Source of the DNA: Faecalicatena orotica
GTDB taxonomy: Bacteria > Bacillota > Clostridia > Lachnospirales > Lachnospiraceae
DNA: 64,000 nucleotides
Assembly: GCF_003149245.1 (NCBI RefSeq)
Contig: NZ_QGDL01000002.1
Location: forward strand, 310,001-374,000
Reading direction: 5' to 3'
A model generated the notes under the pieces. It was given only the letters and a program-made list of their open reading frames with translations, did not search any database and had not been told where the DNA came from. This document shows positions 17,447 to 25,274 of the stretch, one piece after another; the stretch's first letter is position 1; each line of letters begins with the position of its first letter. The position numbers were made by a program, and so were the translations under genes.

Positions 17447-18745
17447 ATGAAAAAGAAAACGGTTATGAAGAAGGTGCTTTCTATTGGCCTGGCAAGTGCT
17501 ATGGTACTTTCCTTAGCGGCTTGTGGCTCCGAAAAAAAAGAGGACGAAAAGAAACAGGAAGGTGACAGCAGTGGTGTGACACTTGAATTCCAACAGTGGT
17601 GGGGTGTAGAGCTTCCGGATGGTGCGCTGCAGAAGATTTGTGATGACTTTACGAAAGATACGGGAATCCAAATTGAACTTTTGAGCAATCCATATGCCGA
17701 CACGAAGACACAGATTGCAGCCGGTGCAGCGGCAGGCACAATGGCGGATGTAGTTGGGCTTGATGGTGCGTGGGTATATGATTTTGCAAAACAGGGTTCC
17801 ATTTCAAATTTAACAGAACTGATGAAAGAAGACGGCTATGATGACTCGCAGTTGTCAGACCAGATCAAATACGAAGGAAATACATACATGATCCCAGTTG
17901 TGAATTTTGCATATCCATTGTATGTAAATATGGATATTCTTGAAAAAGCAGGGGTTTCTGAGATTCCAGCCACCTGGTCAGAATTTTTGGCGGCACTGGA
18001 TAAGATTAAAAATAATACAGATGCGGCCGGATTTTCTATTCCATTATCCACGGAGGCACCAAATGGCATTCAGAATCAGTTTATGACATGGTTATGGGCT
18101 TCAGGCGGTTCAATGCTGAAGGATGGCGCGCCGAACTTAGAAGGTAATAAAGACCTTGCCAAGGTGGTTGATTTTGTGAAAGAAATGAAAGATAAAGGCT
18201 ATATCGCTGATGGGGCAGAGGCTATGAAGGAGCAGGATATGGTAAATGAATTTGAAAATGGACGTCTTGCATTCATGGTAGATGGAATTTCACATCTGAC
18301 ACTGATTAAAGAAGAAAGCCCGGATTTGAATTTTGACTATGCAAAGATGCCTGTCATGGACGGATACGAAGGCGAGAGTGGAATGGATGTTGCAAACTGG
18401 GGAATTGGAATTGCTGAGAATTGTGAGAACAAAAAAGAGGCTATGCAGTTTGTAGAATATCTTATGAGCCCAGAAGTAAATGCAGAGTTAGCACAGCTTG
18501 CAAATGCATTCCCTGGCAATGCGAATGCCAACCCGGATTATTCCCAGAACGATGAATTATTCAAAAAAGCATTTGAGATTTTCCAGAGTGGATATGCAAC
18601 AAATGAGTTTACAGGCCTTCCGACATCAGAAGATCTCATGAGAAGTTTCAATGAGCAGTTAGTGTTATATCTGGATGGAGATACAGCATCTGTAGATGAA
18701 ATGTTAGGAGCAGCCCAGAAAGCCTGGGAGCCGGCATTTGAATAA
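17447..18745 (+). CDS. Sugar ABC transporter substrate-binding lipoprotein
   Basis: 432 residues. Lipoprotein signal with LAAC near residue 25, a charged linker, then a family 1 solute-binding fold beginning VTLEFQQWWGVE with SNPYADTKTQIAAGAAAGTM near 85. It captures a carbohydrate outside the cell for the two permeases downstream. The start has AAGGAGG. A GC-rich hairpin at 18779 separates it from the permeases and may keep its message more abundant. Neighbouring enzymes suggest a ketose, lyxose/mannose-type sugar or derivative, but the ligand cannot be read from the sequence. Confidence 0.9.
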   Translation: MKKKTVMKKVLSIGLASAMVLSLAACGSEKKEDEKKQEGDSSGVTLEFQQWWGVELPDGALQKICDDFTKDTGIQIELLSNPYADTKTQIAAGAAAGTMADVVGLDGAWVYDFAKQGSISNLTELMKEDGYDDSQLSDQIKYEGNTYMIPVVNFAYPLYVNMDILEKAGVSEIPATWSEFLAALDKIKNNTDAAGFSIPLSTEAPNGIQNQFMTWLWASGGSMLKDGAPNLEGNKDLAKVVDFVKEMKDKGYIADGAEAMKEQDMVNEFENGRLAFMVDGISHLTLIKEESPDLNFDYAKMPVMDGYEGESGMDVANWGIGIAENCENKKEAMQFVEYLMSPEVNAELAQLANAFPGNANANPDYSQNDELFKKAFEIFQSGYATNEFTGLPTSEDLMRSFNEQLVLYLDGDTASVDEMLGAAQKAWEPAFE

Positions 18746-18778
18746 TTAGGAAGAATATATTTTCAAAGAAGAACAATA

Positions 18779-18804
18779 CGGGCTGTGCGTACGCGTGCAG
18801 CCCG
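18779..18804 (+). other. Intercistronic hairpin
   Basis: CGGGCTG pairs with CAGCCCG around a GTACGC-containing inner stem, between the binding-protein and permease genes. There is no T run, so it is more likely an RNA-stability or processing element than a terminator. Confidence 0.6.
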
Positions 18805-18831
18805 AACAAAAAACGAAGGGAGTGAGATGAA

Positions 18832-19758
18832 TTGGCAAAAGGCGGTAGGTTCATGAACCAAACAGCAGGGAAAGGCAAGAAGGATATCTTAAAAAGACAG
18901 GCTACACCGTATGTATATTTATTACCCACGGTCGTCTTAATGTTTATATTGCTGGTGATACCGATTCTTATGGTCATCAGATATTCATTTTATGATAATG
19001 TGATTATTAATAAGAATCCGGTATTTGTGGGATTGCAGAACTATAAGGCAGTATTATCCGATCCGAATTTTCTTGTTGCGATAAGGAATACACTGTTCTT
19101 TGTAATTGTCAGTATTATAGCTCATCTTATCATAGGGATGGTGTTTGCCCTAGTTCTGAATACCAGATATCTTGGAGACAAAACGAAAGGTATTTTCAGA
19201 GTGATTTATGCACTGCCGTGGATGTTTACAGCATCAGTCATTGCGATTCTGTGGAGAATGATGCTGAATCCCAATGGTGTGATCAATTATCTGATTACAT
19301 CAATGAATCTTGTGAATGATAATATATCATTTCTGGCTTCCAGGGATATCGCTCTGAAAGCGGTTACTCTTATTAATATCTGGTCTGGATATCCGTTTTA
19401 TATGATTAGTATTTTGGCAGGCCTGCAAGGCATTTCCACAGATTTGTATGAAGCCTCCGCTTTGGATGGGGCGAACGCAGTCCAGACATATTTCAGGATT
19501 ACAGTGCCACAGCTAAAGCCAATTCTTATCAGTCTTCTGATGTTGGATTTTGTATGGACATTACAACAGTTTGCTTTGATATGGATGACGACTGGTGGTG
19601 GACCGGTCAATGCGACAGAGACGATCAGTACTTATATATATAAGCAGGGATTCACGAAATATCAGTATTCGATGGCATCGACAGGGGCTGTAATTCTTCT
19701 TATTGTATGTACAATTATTGGAATCTTCTATGTCAGACAGCAGAGATCGGGGGATTAG
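18832..19758 (+). CDS. Sugar ABC transporter permease (MalF/UgpA type)
   Basis: 308 residues with six predicted membrane helices, the first at about residues 24-48 (YVYLLPTVVLMFILLVIPIL). The EAA loop that contacts the ATPase reads EASALDGANAVQTYFRITVP near 205. TTG at 18832 has GAAGGGAG nine bases upstream; the ATG at 18853 lacks a good site. No ATPase gene is in the operon, so a shared MsmK/UgpC-type ATPase is expected elsewhere. Confidence 0.9.
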   Translation: MAKGGRFMNQTAGKGKKDILKRQATPYVYLLPTVVLMFILLVIPILMVIRYSFYDNVIINKNPVFVGLQNYKAVLSDPNFLVAIRNTLFFVIVSIIAHLIIGMVFALVLNTRYLGDKTKGIFRVIYALPWMFTASVIAILWRMMLNPNGVINYLITSMNLVNDNISFLASRDIALKAVTLINIWSGYPFYMISILAGLQGISTDLYEASALDGANAVQTYFRITVPQLKPILISLLMLDFVWTLQQFALIWMTTGGGPVNATETISTYIYKQGFTKYQYSMASTGAVILLIVCTIIGIFYVRQQRSGD

Positions 19759-19760
19759 GT

Positions 19761-20597
19761 ATGATAGGAAAGAAAAAAGTATCGGTTCAGATTTTAATTG
19801 TTATTATCTTAATTCTGGGTGTCATATGGGCAGGGTTCCCTATTTTGTGGATGTTCCTGAACTCCTTTAAGCCTAATGCGGAAATTTTTGCATGGCCTCC
19901 GACCTGGATCTCTGAGAATTTCAGCTTTGACGCGTATAAGGCGATATTTTCCAATCCGGAGCAGGTAAGGTTCTTTGTAAATAGTTACGTGATTGCAGGG
20001 CTGGTTGTAATAGTAACTTTGATCGTAGGAATTATGGCATCGTATGCCTTCAGCCGTTTTAATTTTCCGGGGAAAGGGCTGATCAATACAATTATCGTAA
20101 GTGTACAGGCAGTTCCGCCGATTACGTTATTGATACCTTATATCAGCCTGATCGTGACTCTCAGATTGTATAACACATACGGGGCGCTGATTCTTACATA
20201 TTTAGTATTTACGCTTCCGTACTGCATTTTGATGACAACGGGATATTTCAATACGCTTCCTAAGGAACTGGATGAGGCTGTTATGATTGACGGAGGTTCC
20301 CGCTGGAAAGCATTGTGGAAAATACTTGTTCCTACTGCAATACCGGGACTGGTTTCAGTTGGAATGTACACCTTTATGCAGGCATGGAATGAATATTTGT
20401 TTGCATTAGCCCTGACTAAGACAAATGATATGCGTACAGTGCCGGTTGGTATCAACCTCTTGATGGGGCAGCATGCATATGAATGGAACCAGATGATGGC
20501 TATGAGTGTACTTGGATCGCTGCCGATTCTGGTGCTCTTCCTCTTCTTCCAGAAATATTTCATTGCAGGCATGACAGCAGGATCCGTAAAGAACTAA
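19761..20597 (+). CDS. Sugar ABC transporter permease (MalG/UgpE type)
   Basis: 278 residues and about six membrane helices; the first is VQILIVIILILGVIWAGFPI. EAA loop: DEAVMIDGGSRWKALWKILV near 175. It starts two bases after the previous gene, with GGGGGATTAGGT upstream. It forms the transmembrane pore with the 18832 product. The end VQKYFIAGMT-like FFQKYFIAGMTAGSVKN is typical for the MalG branch. Confidence 0.92.
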   Translation: MIGKKKVSVQILIVIILILGVIWAGFPILWMFLNSFKPNAEIFAWPPTWISENFSFDAYKAIFSNPEQVRFFVNSYVIAGLVVIVTLIVGIMASYAFSRFNFPGKGLINTIIVSVQAVPPITLLIPYISLIVTLRLYNTYGALILTYLVFTLPYCILMTTGYFNTLPKELDEAVMIDGGSRWKALWKILVPTAIPGLVSVGMYTFMQAWNEYLFALALTKTNDMRTVPVGINLLMGQHAYEWNQMMAMSVLGSLPILVLFLFFQKYFIAGMTAGSVKN

Positions 20598-20625
20598 TAA
20601 GCATTGCCAGAAAAGAGGTGAGAAT

Positions 20626-21942
20626 GTGGAAATAGAACAGAAATATGAACATGCTTTTGAAGAACTGGGGGAAATTGTACAGACACGGGTGGAGAAAAAA
20701 CGCTACACGGCAATGGGATATACGAGCAACTTAGATCTTCTGTGTGATTTCCGGGCAGAGCTTTTGAATCAGATGCTTGAAGAATACCTTCCGGACGGGA
20801 GGCTGGCGGAGATGGGGATCGTAGACAGTATACATACGATGGAAGAACTGTTATCGACGATTGTATACTATTGTTCACGGGGAATAGGTGGTGAAGCGGA
20901 TATTGAAGATACGAGGCTCGTAGAAGAGTGCTTTCCATTTCAATACGGGATGGGAGGAACTGCGGTTCAGGCAGCGCTTGCTCTGGCGGAAATCGGATGT
21001 CCGTCTCTGGTGCATTTGACAGACGATTCAAAAGAGGTGTGTGATTTACTAAAAACGCCATCTGTCTATACAGTTTCTCAGGAAGGGCAGCTGGTGCATG
21101 CGGACAAATTGTCCCAGACCCAGAGTCAGGAAGTTCATTGCATCATCCAGTTTAAAAAAGGAGATATGATCAGGCTGGGGAGTCAGGAGGTGACCATCCC
21201 CTGTTCCAACCGTCTGATTATTACTAAGATTACCGTAAATGAATTTGTACCATTTTCAATACCATATTTTGAGTGGATAGAGAAGAATGCAGAAAATGTA
21301 AGCAGTAATGTATTGTCAAGCTTTAATGCGCTTTTAGATCCGGAGGTTTTAAAGGCACGTCTTGATTTTGTGAAACAGCATGTGGAAAAATACCGCAGGA
21401 ATAATCCGGAAGGAATCGTTTTCTTTGAAGATGCCCACTACCATAATAGTGAGGTGAAAAGGCTGTGTCTGGAAACCGTCTATTCGTGTGTAGACATTGT
21501 AAGCCTGAATGAGGACGAATTGAAATATACACTGAAAGAAATGTATGATTTTGATGTAGATACTGAGAATATTATTTCCTGTGTACAAGGCGCAAAATTT
21601 ATTCGTAAAAAGTTTGGGATACATAAGGGGGTCATTGTTCATACGAAAGATTATTCCATGTATGTAGGGGATACGCTGAAAGCAGATATAGAAAAAGGCC
21701 TGATGTATGGAAATATGCTGGCAACAGCAAAGGCACAGAATGGCTGGTATGGGACAAAAGAGCAGGTCAAAGAGGTGCTGGGATTTGAATTAAGCCCGAA
21801 AGGGGCAGAGAACTATCAGAAAATTAAAGAGAGTGAATATCAAAAAGAAGTCATACTGGTTCCTTCCAAATATATAGATAAGCCCAGATATACGATTGGA
21901 TTGGGGGATTCCTTTGTGGGGGGAGTGCAGATGTGCTTCTGA
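20626..21942 (+). CDS. ADP-dependent glucokinase/phosphofructokinase family sugar kinase
   Basis: 438 residues; GTG start with AGAGGTGAG. The family assignment rests on the ribokinase-like fold with YGMGGTAVQAALALAEIG near residue 105, SFNALLDPEVLKARLDFVK near 225, LNEDELKYTLKEMY near 290 and the catalytic C-terminal GLGDSFVGGVQ near 425, where Asp is the expected base. The archaeal and animal members use ADP as phosphoryl donor; bacterial members of the family are less studied. Its place between permeases and an aldolase suggests it phosphorylates the imported sugar or its isomer so the aldolase can cleave it. Donor and substrate are not readable from sequence. Confidence 0.8.
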   Translation: MEIEQKYEHAFEELGEIVQTRVEKKRYTAMGYTSNLDLLCDFRAELLNQMLEEYLPDGRLAEMGIVDSIHTMEELLSTIVYYCSRGIGGEADIEDTRLVEECFPFQYGMGGTAVQAALALAEIGCPSLVHLTDDSKEVCDLLKTPSVYTVSQEGQLVHADKLSQTQSQEVHCIIQFKKGDMIRLGSQEVTIPCSNRLIITKITVNEFVPFSIPYFEWIEKNAENVSSNVLSSFNALLDPEVLKARLDFVKQHVEKYRRNNPEGIVFFEDAHYHNSEVKRLCLETVYSCVDIVSLNEDELKYTLKEMYDFDVDTENIISCVQGAKFIRKKFGIHKGVIVHTKDYSMYVGDTLKADIEKGLMYGNMLATAKAQNGWYGTKEQVKEVLGFELSPKGAENYQKIKESEYQKEVILVPSKYIDKPRYTIGLGDSFVGGVQMCF

Positions 21943-21960
21943 GTAAAATTAAATATGTGA

Positions 21961-22013
21961 ATGAAATTTTATTTCATACAATGATTGACATTATTCAATG
22001 TCTGAACTAAAAT
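21961..22013 (+). promoter_or_regulatory. RpiR-type palindrome and internal promoter of the aldolase gene
   Basis: ATGAAATTTTATTTCAT (21961-21977) is a perfect 7-3-7 palindrome. Eight bases later comes TTGACA (21985-21990), a 17-base spacer and TAAAAT (22008-22013). The same half sites overlap the operon promoter at 17277. Confidence 0.8.
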
Positions 22014-22040
22014 AATAGAAGATATGCGGAGGAAATAGCT

Positions 22041-22904
22041 ATGTTAATGAACATGAAAGAAATCTTATCTGTTGCAAAGGAAAATAAATTTGCGATTCCT
22101 GCATTCAATATTTCCGATTATTCAATGTTTCTTGGGATAATGGATATTTGTGAAGAGACAGATTCTCCAGTAATTATCGAGATCCATCCGGATGAGTTGA
22201 GTTTTACAGGGCCGGAAATGGTAACAGCTATCAGGGAAAGGGCGTATAAATCACCGGTCCCGGTATGTATTCATCTGGATCACTGTGGTGATTTCGGGAA
22301 AATCATTTATGCGATTCAGGCAGGATTTACATCTGTTATGTTTGACGGAGCGGAGCTTTCATTTGAAGACAATATCGAGAATACTAAGAAAGTAGTGGAA
22401 GCTGCTCACCCGGCGAATGTATCTGTTGAAGCAGAGCTCGGAACGATTGGATCTACGGACCCGGCTGATTTTGAAGGGGGAACAGCTAAGATTATCTACA
22501 CAGATCCGGAGGATGCTGCTAAGTTTGTTGCTGCAACGGGCGTGGATACACTTGCTATAGCAATCGGAACGTGTCATGGCCTGTATCCGGCAGGAATGAA
22601 TCCAGAACTTAAGCTTGATATCTTAAAAGAAATCGAAGCAAAGGTGGATATACCGCTGGTACTTCATGGTGGTTCGAATAACCCGGATAAAGAGATTGGG
22701 GAAGCTGTGACATTGGGCATTAATAAGATTAATATTTCATCTGATATCAAAGTTGCATATTTCCAGAAAATGAGAGAAGTACTGAAAGATGAGAGCTTAA
22801 GAGAACCTAATGTAATCGAGCCGGTTTGTATGGAAGCTATGAAAGCGTGTGCAAAACAAAAACTAGAATTATTTCAGACGATAGGAAAGGCCTCATTATA
22901 TTAA
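22041..22904 (+). CDS. Class II ketose-bisphosphate aldolase
   Basis: 287 residues, the usual length of FbaA/GatY/KbaY-type enzymes. The Zn-binding signature VCIHLDHCGDF lies near residue 75 and SVMFDGAELSFEDNI near 97. IGTCHGLYP near 175 and LVLHGGSNNPD near 205 supply further metal and phosphate ligands. It cleaves a ketose (bis)phosphate to two trioses. It could act on fructose-, tagatose- or fructose-1-phosphate-type substrates. It has its own promoter plus palindromic operator upstream. Confidence 0.9.
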   Translation: MLMNMKEILSVAKENKFAIPAFNISDYSMFLGIMDICEETDSPVIIEIHPDELSFTGPEMVTAIRERAYKSPVPVCIHLDHCGDFGKIIYAIQAGFTSVMFDGAELSFEDNIENTKKVVEAAHPANVSVEAELGTIGSTDPADFEGGTAKIIYTDPEDAAKFVAATGVDTLAIAIGTCHGLYPAGMNPELKLDILKEIEAKVDIPLVLHGGSNNPDKEIGEAVTLGINKINISSDIKVAYFQKMREVLKDESLREPNVIEPVCMEAMKACAKQKLELFQTIGKASLY

Positions 22905-22933
22905 GGGGATACTTAATATAGGAGAAAGAGAAA

Positions 22934-23779
22934 GTGGACAATACGATATTTGAAAAAGAAGCATTAGAAGTGATTAAGGAAAATTATGATTCTATATTTT
23001 CAGCAGAAAAGAAGGTTGCAGACTTTGTGCTGCAGAATCCTCAGAAGGCGGTAGACTCTAATGTTTCAGAGCTGGCAAAGCAAAGTGGTGTGAGTGATGC
23101 GACTGTTGTCAGAATGTGCCATCACATAGGGTATACAGGATATTACCAGTTCAGGATAGCCCTGAGCCGGGAATTAGGAAGAAAGCAGTATGCAACATCA
23201 TCGCGTTTGCAGAATAAGGATGAGGTGGGAAAGGTATTCCACGATTATGCAGAAGCAATGATAGCAATAGGTGAAAGAATCGACGTGGATGTTATGTGGA
23301 AGTGCGTTAACCTATTGAAGACATGCAGGCAGGCACACCTTATGGCAGTAGGAAATACATGTCCGCTGACTCAGTATATGGGATTTCGTTTGGGAAGGCT
23401 TGGAATTAAGAGTACATATAATGTGGCAGCAGAATATTTTTTGAATCATGTGAATCTGGCTGATCCGGATGATATTCTGATAGCTATTTCACAGTCGGGA
23501 ACATCCAGACAGGTCGTACAGGGTATGGAACTGGGTAAGGAAAAGGGACTTAAAATTATTGCAATCACCGCATTTGCACAATCACCGGTGGCTGCGCTGG
23601 CAGACTATGTGCTGCTTTCTGCCGGCAAGGAAGAGCCTTTTAATTACTATAAAGGATATGCACATCTGAATGAAACGGCAGTGATTGATGCACTCTTGAA
23701 TTTTGTTATGAATGAAGAGCTGATTAAAAATAAACAGGCTGATAAGCCGGAGATTATTTTGTCAGAATATAAGATGTAA
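22934..23779 (+). CDS. RpiR/MurR-family transcriptional regulator
   Basis: 281 residues; GTG start with AGGAG. N-terminal HTH_6 domain (VADFVLQNPQKAVDSNVSEL, SGVSDATVVRMCHHIGY) and C-terminal SIS sugar-phosphate-binding domain (HLMAVGNTCPLTQYMGFR, LIAISQSGTSRQVVQGMELG). It probably binds the ATGAAAT-N3-ATTTCAT palindromes at 21961 and 17285 and responds to a phosphosugar made by the kinase or isomerase (inference). Encoded inside the operon it controls. Confidence 0.92.
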   Translation: MDNTIFEKEALEVIKENYDSIFSAEKKVADFVLQNPQKAVDSNVSELAKQSGVSDATVVRMCHHIGYTGYYQFRIALSRELGRKQYATSSRLQNKDEVGKVFHDYAEAMIAIGERIDVDVMWKCVNLLKTCRQAHLMAVGNTCPLTQYMGFRLGRLGIKSTYNVAAEYFLNHVNLADPDDILIAISQSGTSRQVVQGMELGKEKGLKIIAITAFAQSPVAALADYVLLSAGKEEPFNYYKGYAHLNETAVIDALLNFVMNEELIKNKQADKPEIILSEYKM

Positions 23780-23794
23780 TTCTGACTCTTGCTG

Positions 23795-23851
23795 GAACAG
23801 CGGTTTTACCTTTCGTGTCGATGTGCATGACTGGTGTACCGCTGTTCTTTT
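23795..23851 (+). terminator. Terminator/attenuator after the RpiR gene
   Basis: GAACAGCGGT (23795-23804) pairs with ACCGCTGTTC (23838-23847) and is followed by TTTTCT. The isomerase gene begins 22 bases on, so read-through is probably partial. Confidence 0.75.
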
Positions 23852-23873
23852 CTAAGATTAAGGAGGAAAAAGA

Positions 23874-24560
23874 ATGAAGCGTTCAAAAATCAATCAAGTC
23901 ATAAAAGATATGGAACAATTAATCAAAAAGCATGGTTTTGAGATGCCCCCGTTTGCATCATGGACAACAGAAGATTGGGGGAAGGCGGGGCATGAGTACG
24001 ATGAGATAAGGGATAACAAGCTGGGATGGGACATCACAGACTTTGGCCTTGGAAAATTTGAAGAGGTAGGTTTTTCCTTATTTACAATCCGGAACGGAAA
24101 CCAAAAGATGAAGGAGAAATATAAAAAGCCTTATGCAGAAAAGCTTCTGATGCTTTACGAAGGTCAGACAGCCGCAATGCATTATCATGTGAGTAAAATG
24201 GAAGACATCATAAACCGGGGCGGGAATGATGTATATATCACCGTATATAATGGAACTAAAGAAGAAACCATGCTGGATACAGAGGTGGAGGTATGTTCTG
24301 ATGGGAAGAGGGAGATGGTTTCTGCAGGGACAAAAGTGCGGTTAAGACCTGGTCAGAGCATTACGATCACGCCATATATGTACCATGATTTTATTGTCCC
24401 GGAAACGGGGGGACCGGTACTTCTCGGGGAAGTTTCTATGTGCAATGATGATGACAATGATAATTACTTCTATGATAAAGCGGTAGGTCGTTTTCCGGCA
24501 GTGGAGGAGGATGAAAAGCCGTACCGGCGTTTATGCAATGAGTATCCTGATGTAGAATAG
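23874..24560 (+). CDS. D-lyxose/D-mannose ketol-isomerase family protein
   Basis: 228 residues, the size of the cupin-fold D-lyxose isomerase family. Metal ligands appear as MHYHVSKMEDIINRGG near residue 102 and the YHDF end of TPYMYHDFIVPE near 168. The N-terminal motif FASWTTEDWGK is typical. Known members interconvert D-lyxose with D-xylulose and D-mannose with D-fructose. Here it would turn an imported aldose into the ketose used by the kinase and aldolase (inference). AGGAGG lies upstream; a terminator follows. Confidence 0.85.
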   Translation: MKRSKINQVIKDMEQLIKKHGFEMPPFASWTTEDWGKAGHEYDEIRDNKLGWDITDFGLGKFEEVGFSLFTIRNGNQKMKEKYKKPYAEKLLMLYEGQTAAMHYHVSKMEDIINRGGNDVYITVYNGTKEETMLDTEVEVCSDGKREMVSAGTKVRLRPGQSITITPYMYHDFIVPETGGPVLLGEVSMCNDDDNDNYFYDKAVGRFPAVEEDEKPYRRLCNEYPDVE

Positions 24561-24599
24561 AGAGGGGATATGGTATAGAGTAACATTTTGCGGAAAACT

Positions 24600-24644
24600 A
24601 AACTGCTGTAAAATTTTAAGTTGAATTTTACAGCAGTTTCTTGT
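24600..24644 (+). terminator. Terminator of the sugar operon
   Basis: AAACTGCTGTAAAATT and AATTTTACAGCAGTTT form a perfect 16-bp stem with an eight-base loop. The T run afterwards is short (TTTCTTG), but the stem is very stable. Confidence 0.75.
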
Positions 24645-24781
24645 GTAATAAAATTACGAACAAGAATAATAATATCAGAGTCTGATATATGGAAACTATA
24701 TTTGTGCTAATTTTTTAATATTATCAATGAAAGATGGTGAGATTGATTCTTTCTCAATCTTATAATAAGATTTCCCTATGA

Positions 24782-24836
24782 GCACCGTGTACAGGGTGGA
24801 AGCCTCCCATACTTTACTGAAGAGGGGAGGTGGTGC
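24782..24836 (+). promoter_or_regulatory. Structured leader hiding the toxin ribosome site
   Basis: GCACC (24782-24786) pairs with GGTGC (24832-24836) and CCTCCC (24803-24808) with GGGAGG (24825-24830), the toxin Shine-Dalgarno. GGTGGAAGCC (24795-24804) also has a perfect complement at 24997-25006 in the 3' region. A TATAAT at 24761-24766 is a likely -10. Such structures keep type I toxin messages silent until processed. Confidence 0.7.
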
Positions 24837-24838
24837 AG

Positions 24839-24931
24839 ATGGATACATACGAGGTTTTAAGCCTTCTGCTTTTGGGCGGCTCGTTCCTGATAGCATTGCT
24901 GACCTATATAGATAGGAATAAGCGAAAATAA
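24839..24931 (+). CDS. Holin-like type I toxin peptide
   Basis: 30 residues: MDTYEVLSLLLLGGSFLIAL, then LTYIDRNKRK. One hydrophobic helix with a positively charged tail is the pattern of the small membrane toxins annotated as holin-like (TxpA/Bsr-type). GGGGAGG lies eight bases upstream of ATG. The gene is flanked by an SD-hiding leader and a convergent antisense RNA with its own promoter and terminator. Overproduction would depolarise the membrane in known relatives (family knowledge). Too short for automatic gene finding but well supported by context. Confidence 0.82.
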   Translation: MDTYEVLSLLLLGGSFLIALLTYIDRNKRK

Positions 24932-25029
24932 AAAATGCCTACCCTGTCGGCCAACAGGATAGGCGCGTCTGAAAAGACGTAAAACCTTAACTTGAGGGCT
25001 TCCACCTTGAGGGCGGATGCTCTATTTAT
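24930..25029 (-). ncRNA. Antisense RNA antitoxin
   Basis: Minus-strand transcript of about 100 bases from the promoter at 25036-25064 to an intrinsic terminator. The stem GCCTACCCTGT/ACAGGATAGGC (24937-24964) is followed on the minus strand by a T run (24930-24936). It is complementary to the 3' part of the toxin message, the RatA/TxpA arrangement. Ends are estimated. Confidence 0.72.
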
Positions 25030-25035
25030 GTGTTT

Positions 25036-25064
25036 AGTATATACCAGAAACGAAGATTTTGCAA
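25036..25064 (-). promoter_or_regulatory. Promoter of the antisense antitoxin
   Basis: On the minus strand: TTGCAA (25064-25059), a 17-base spacer and TATACT (25041-25036). Confidence 0.75.
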
Positions 25065-25274
25065 GGGCGTGATATCTGGTCTCGTTATAGTGATTGAGAT
25101 TTTGTTACTGTCTACAGGTTGCCTGTTAACAGTAACAAAGTTTTGGAAAGCCCACCCCATATCCCACCCCATTTGTTGCCCAATATTTAATATTATGCTA
25201 AAATGGACAAGTAAATCAACTGAAGAAGTCAAACTAATTATAAGAAAATACATTTATACGAAAGGAACACACAC

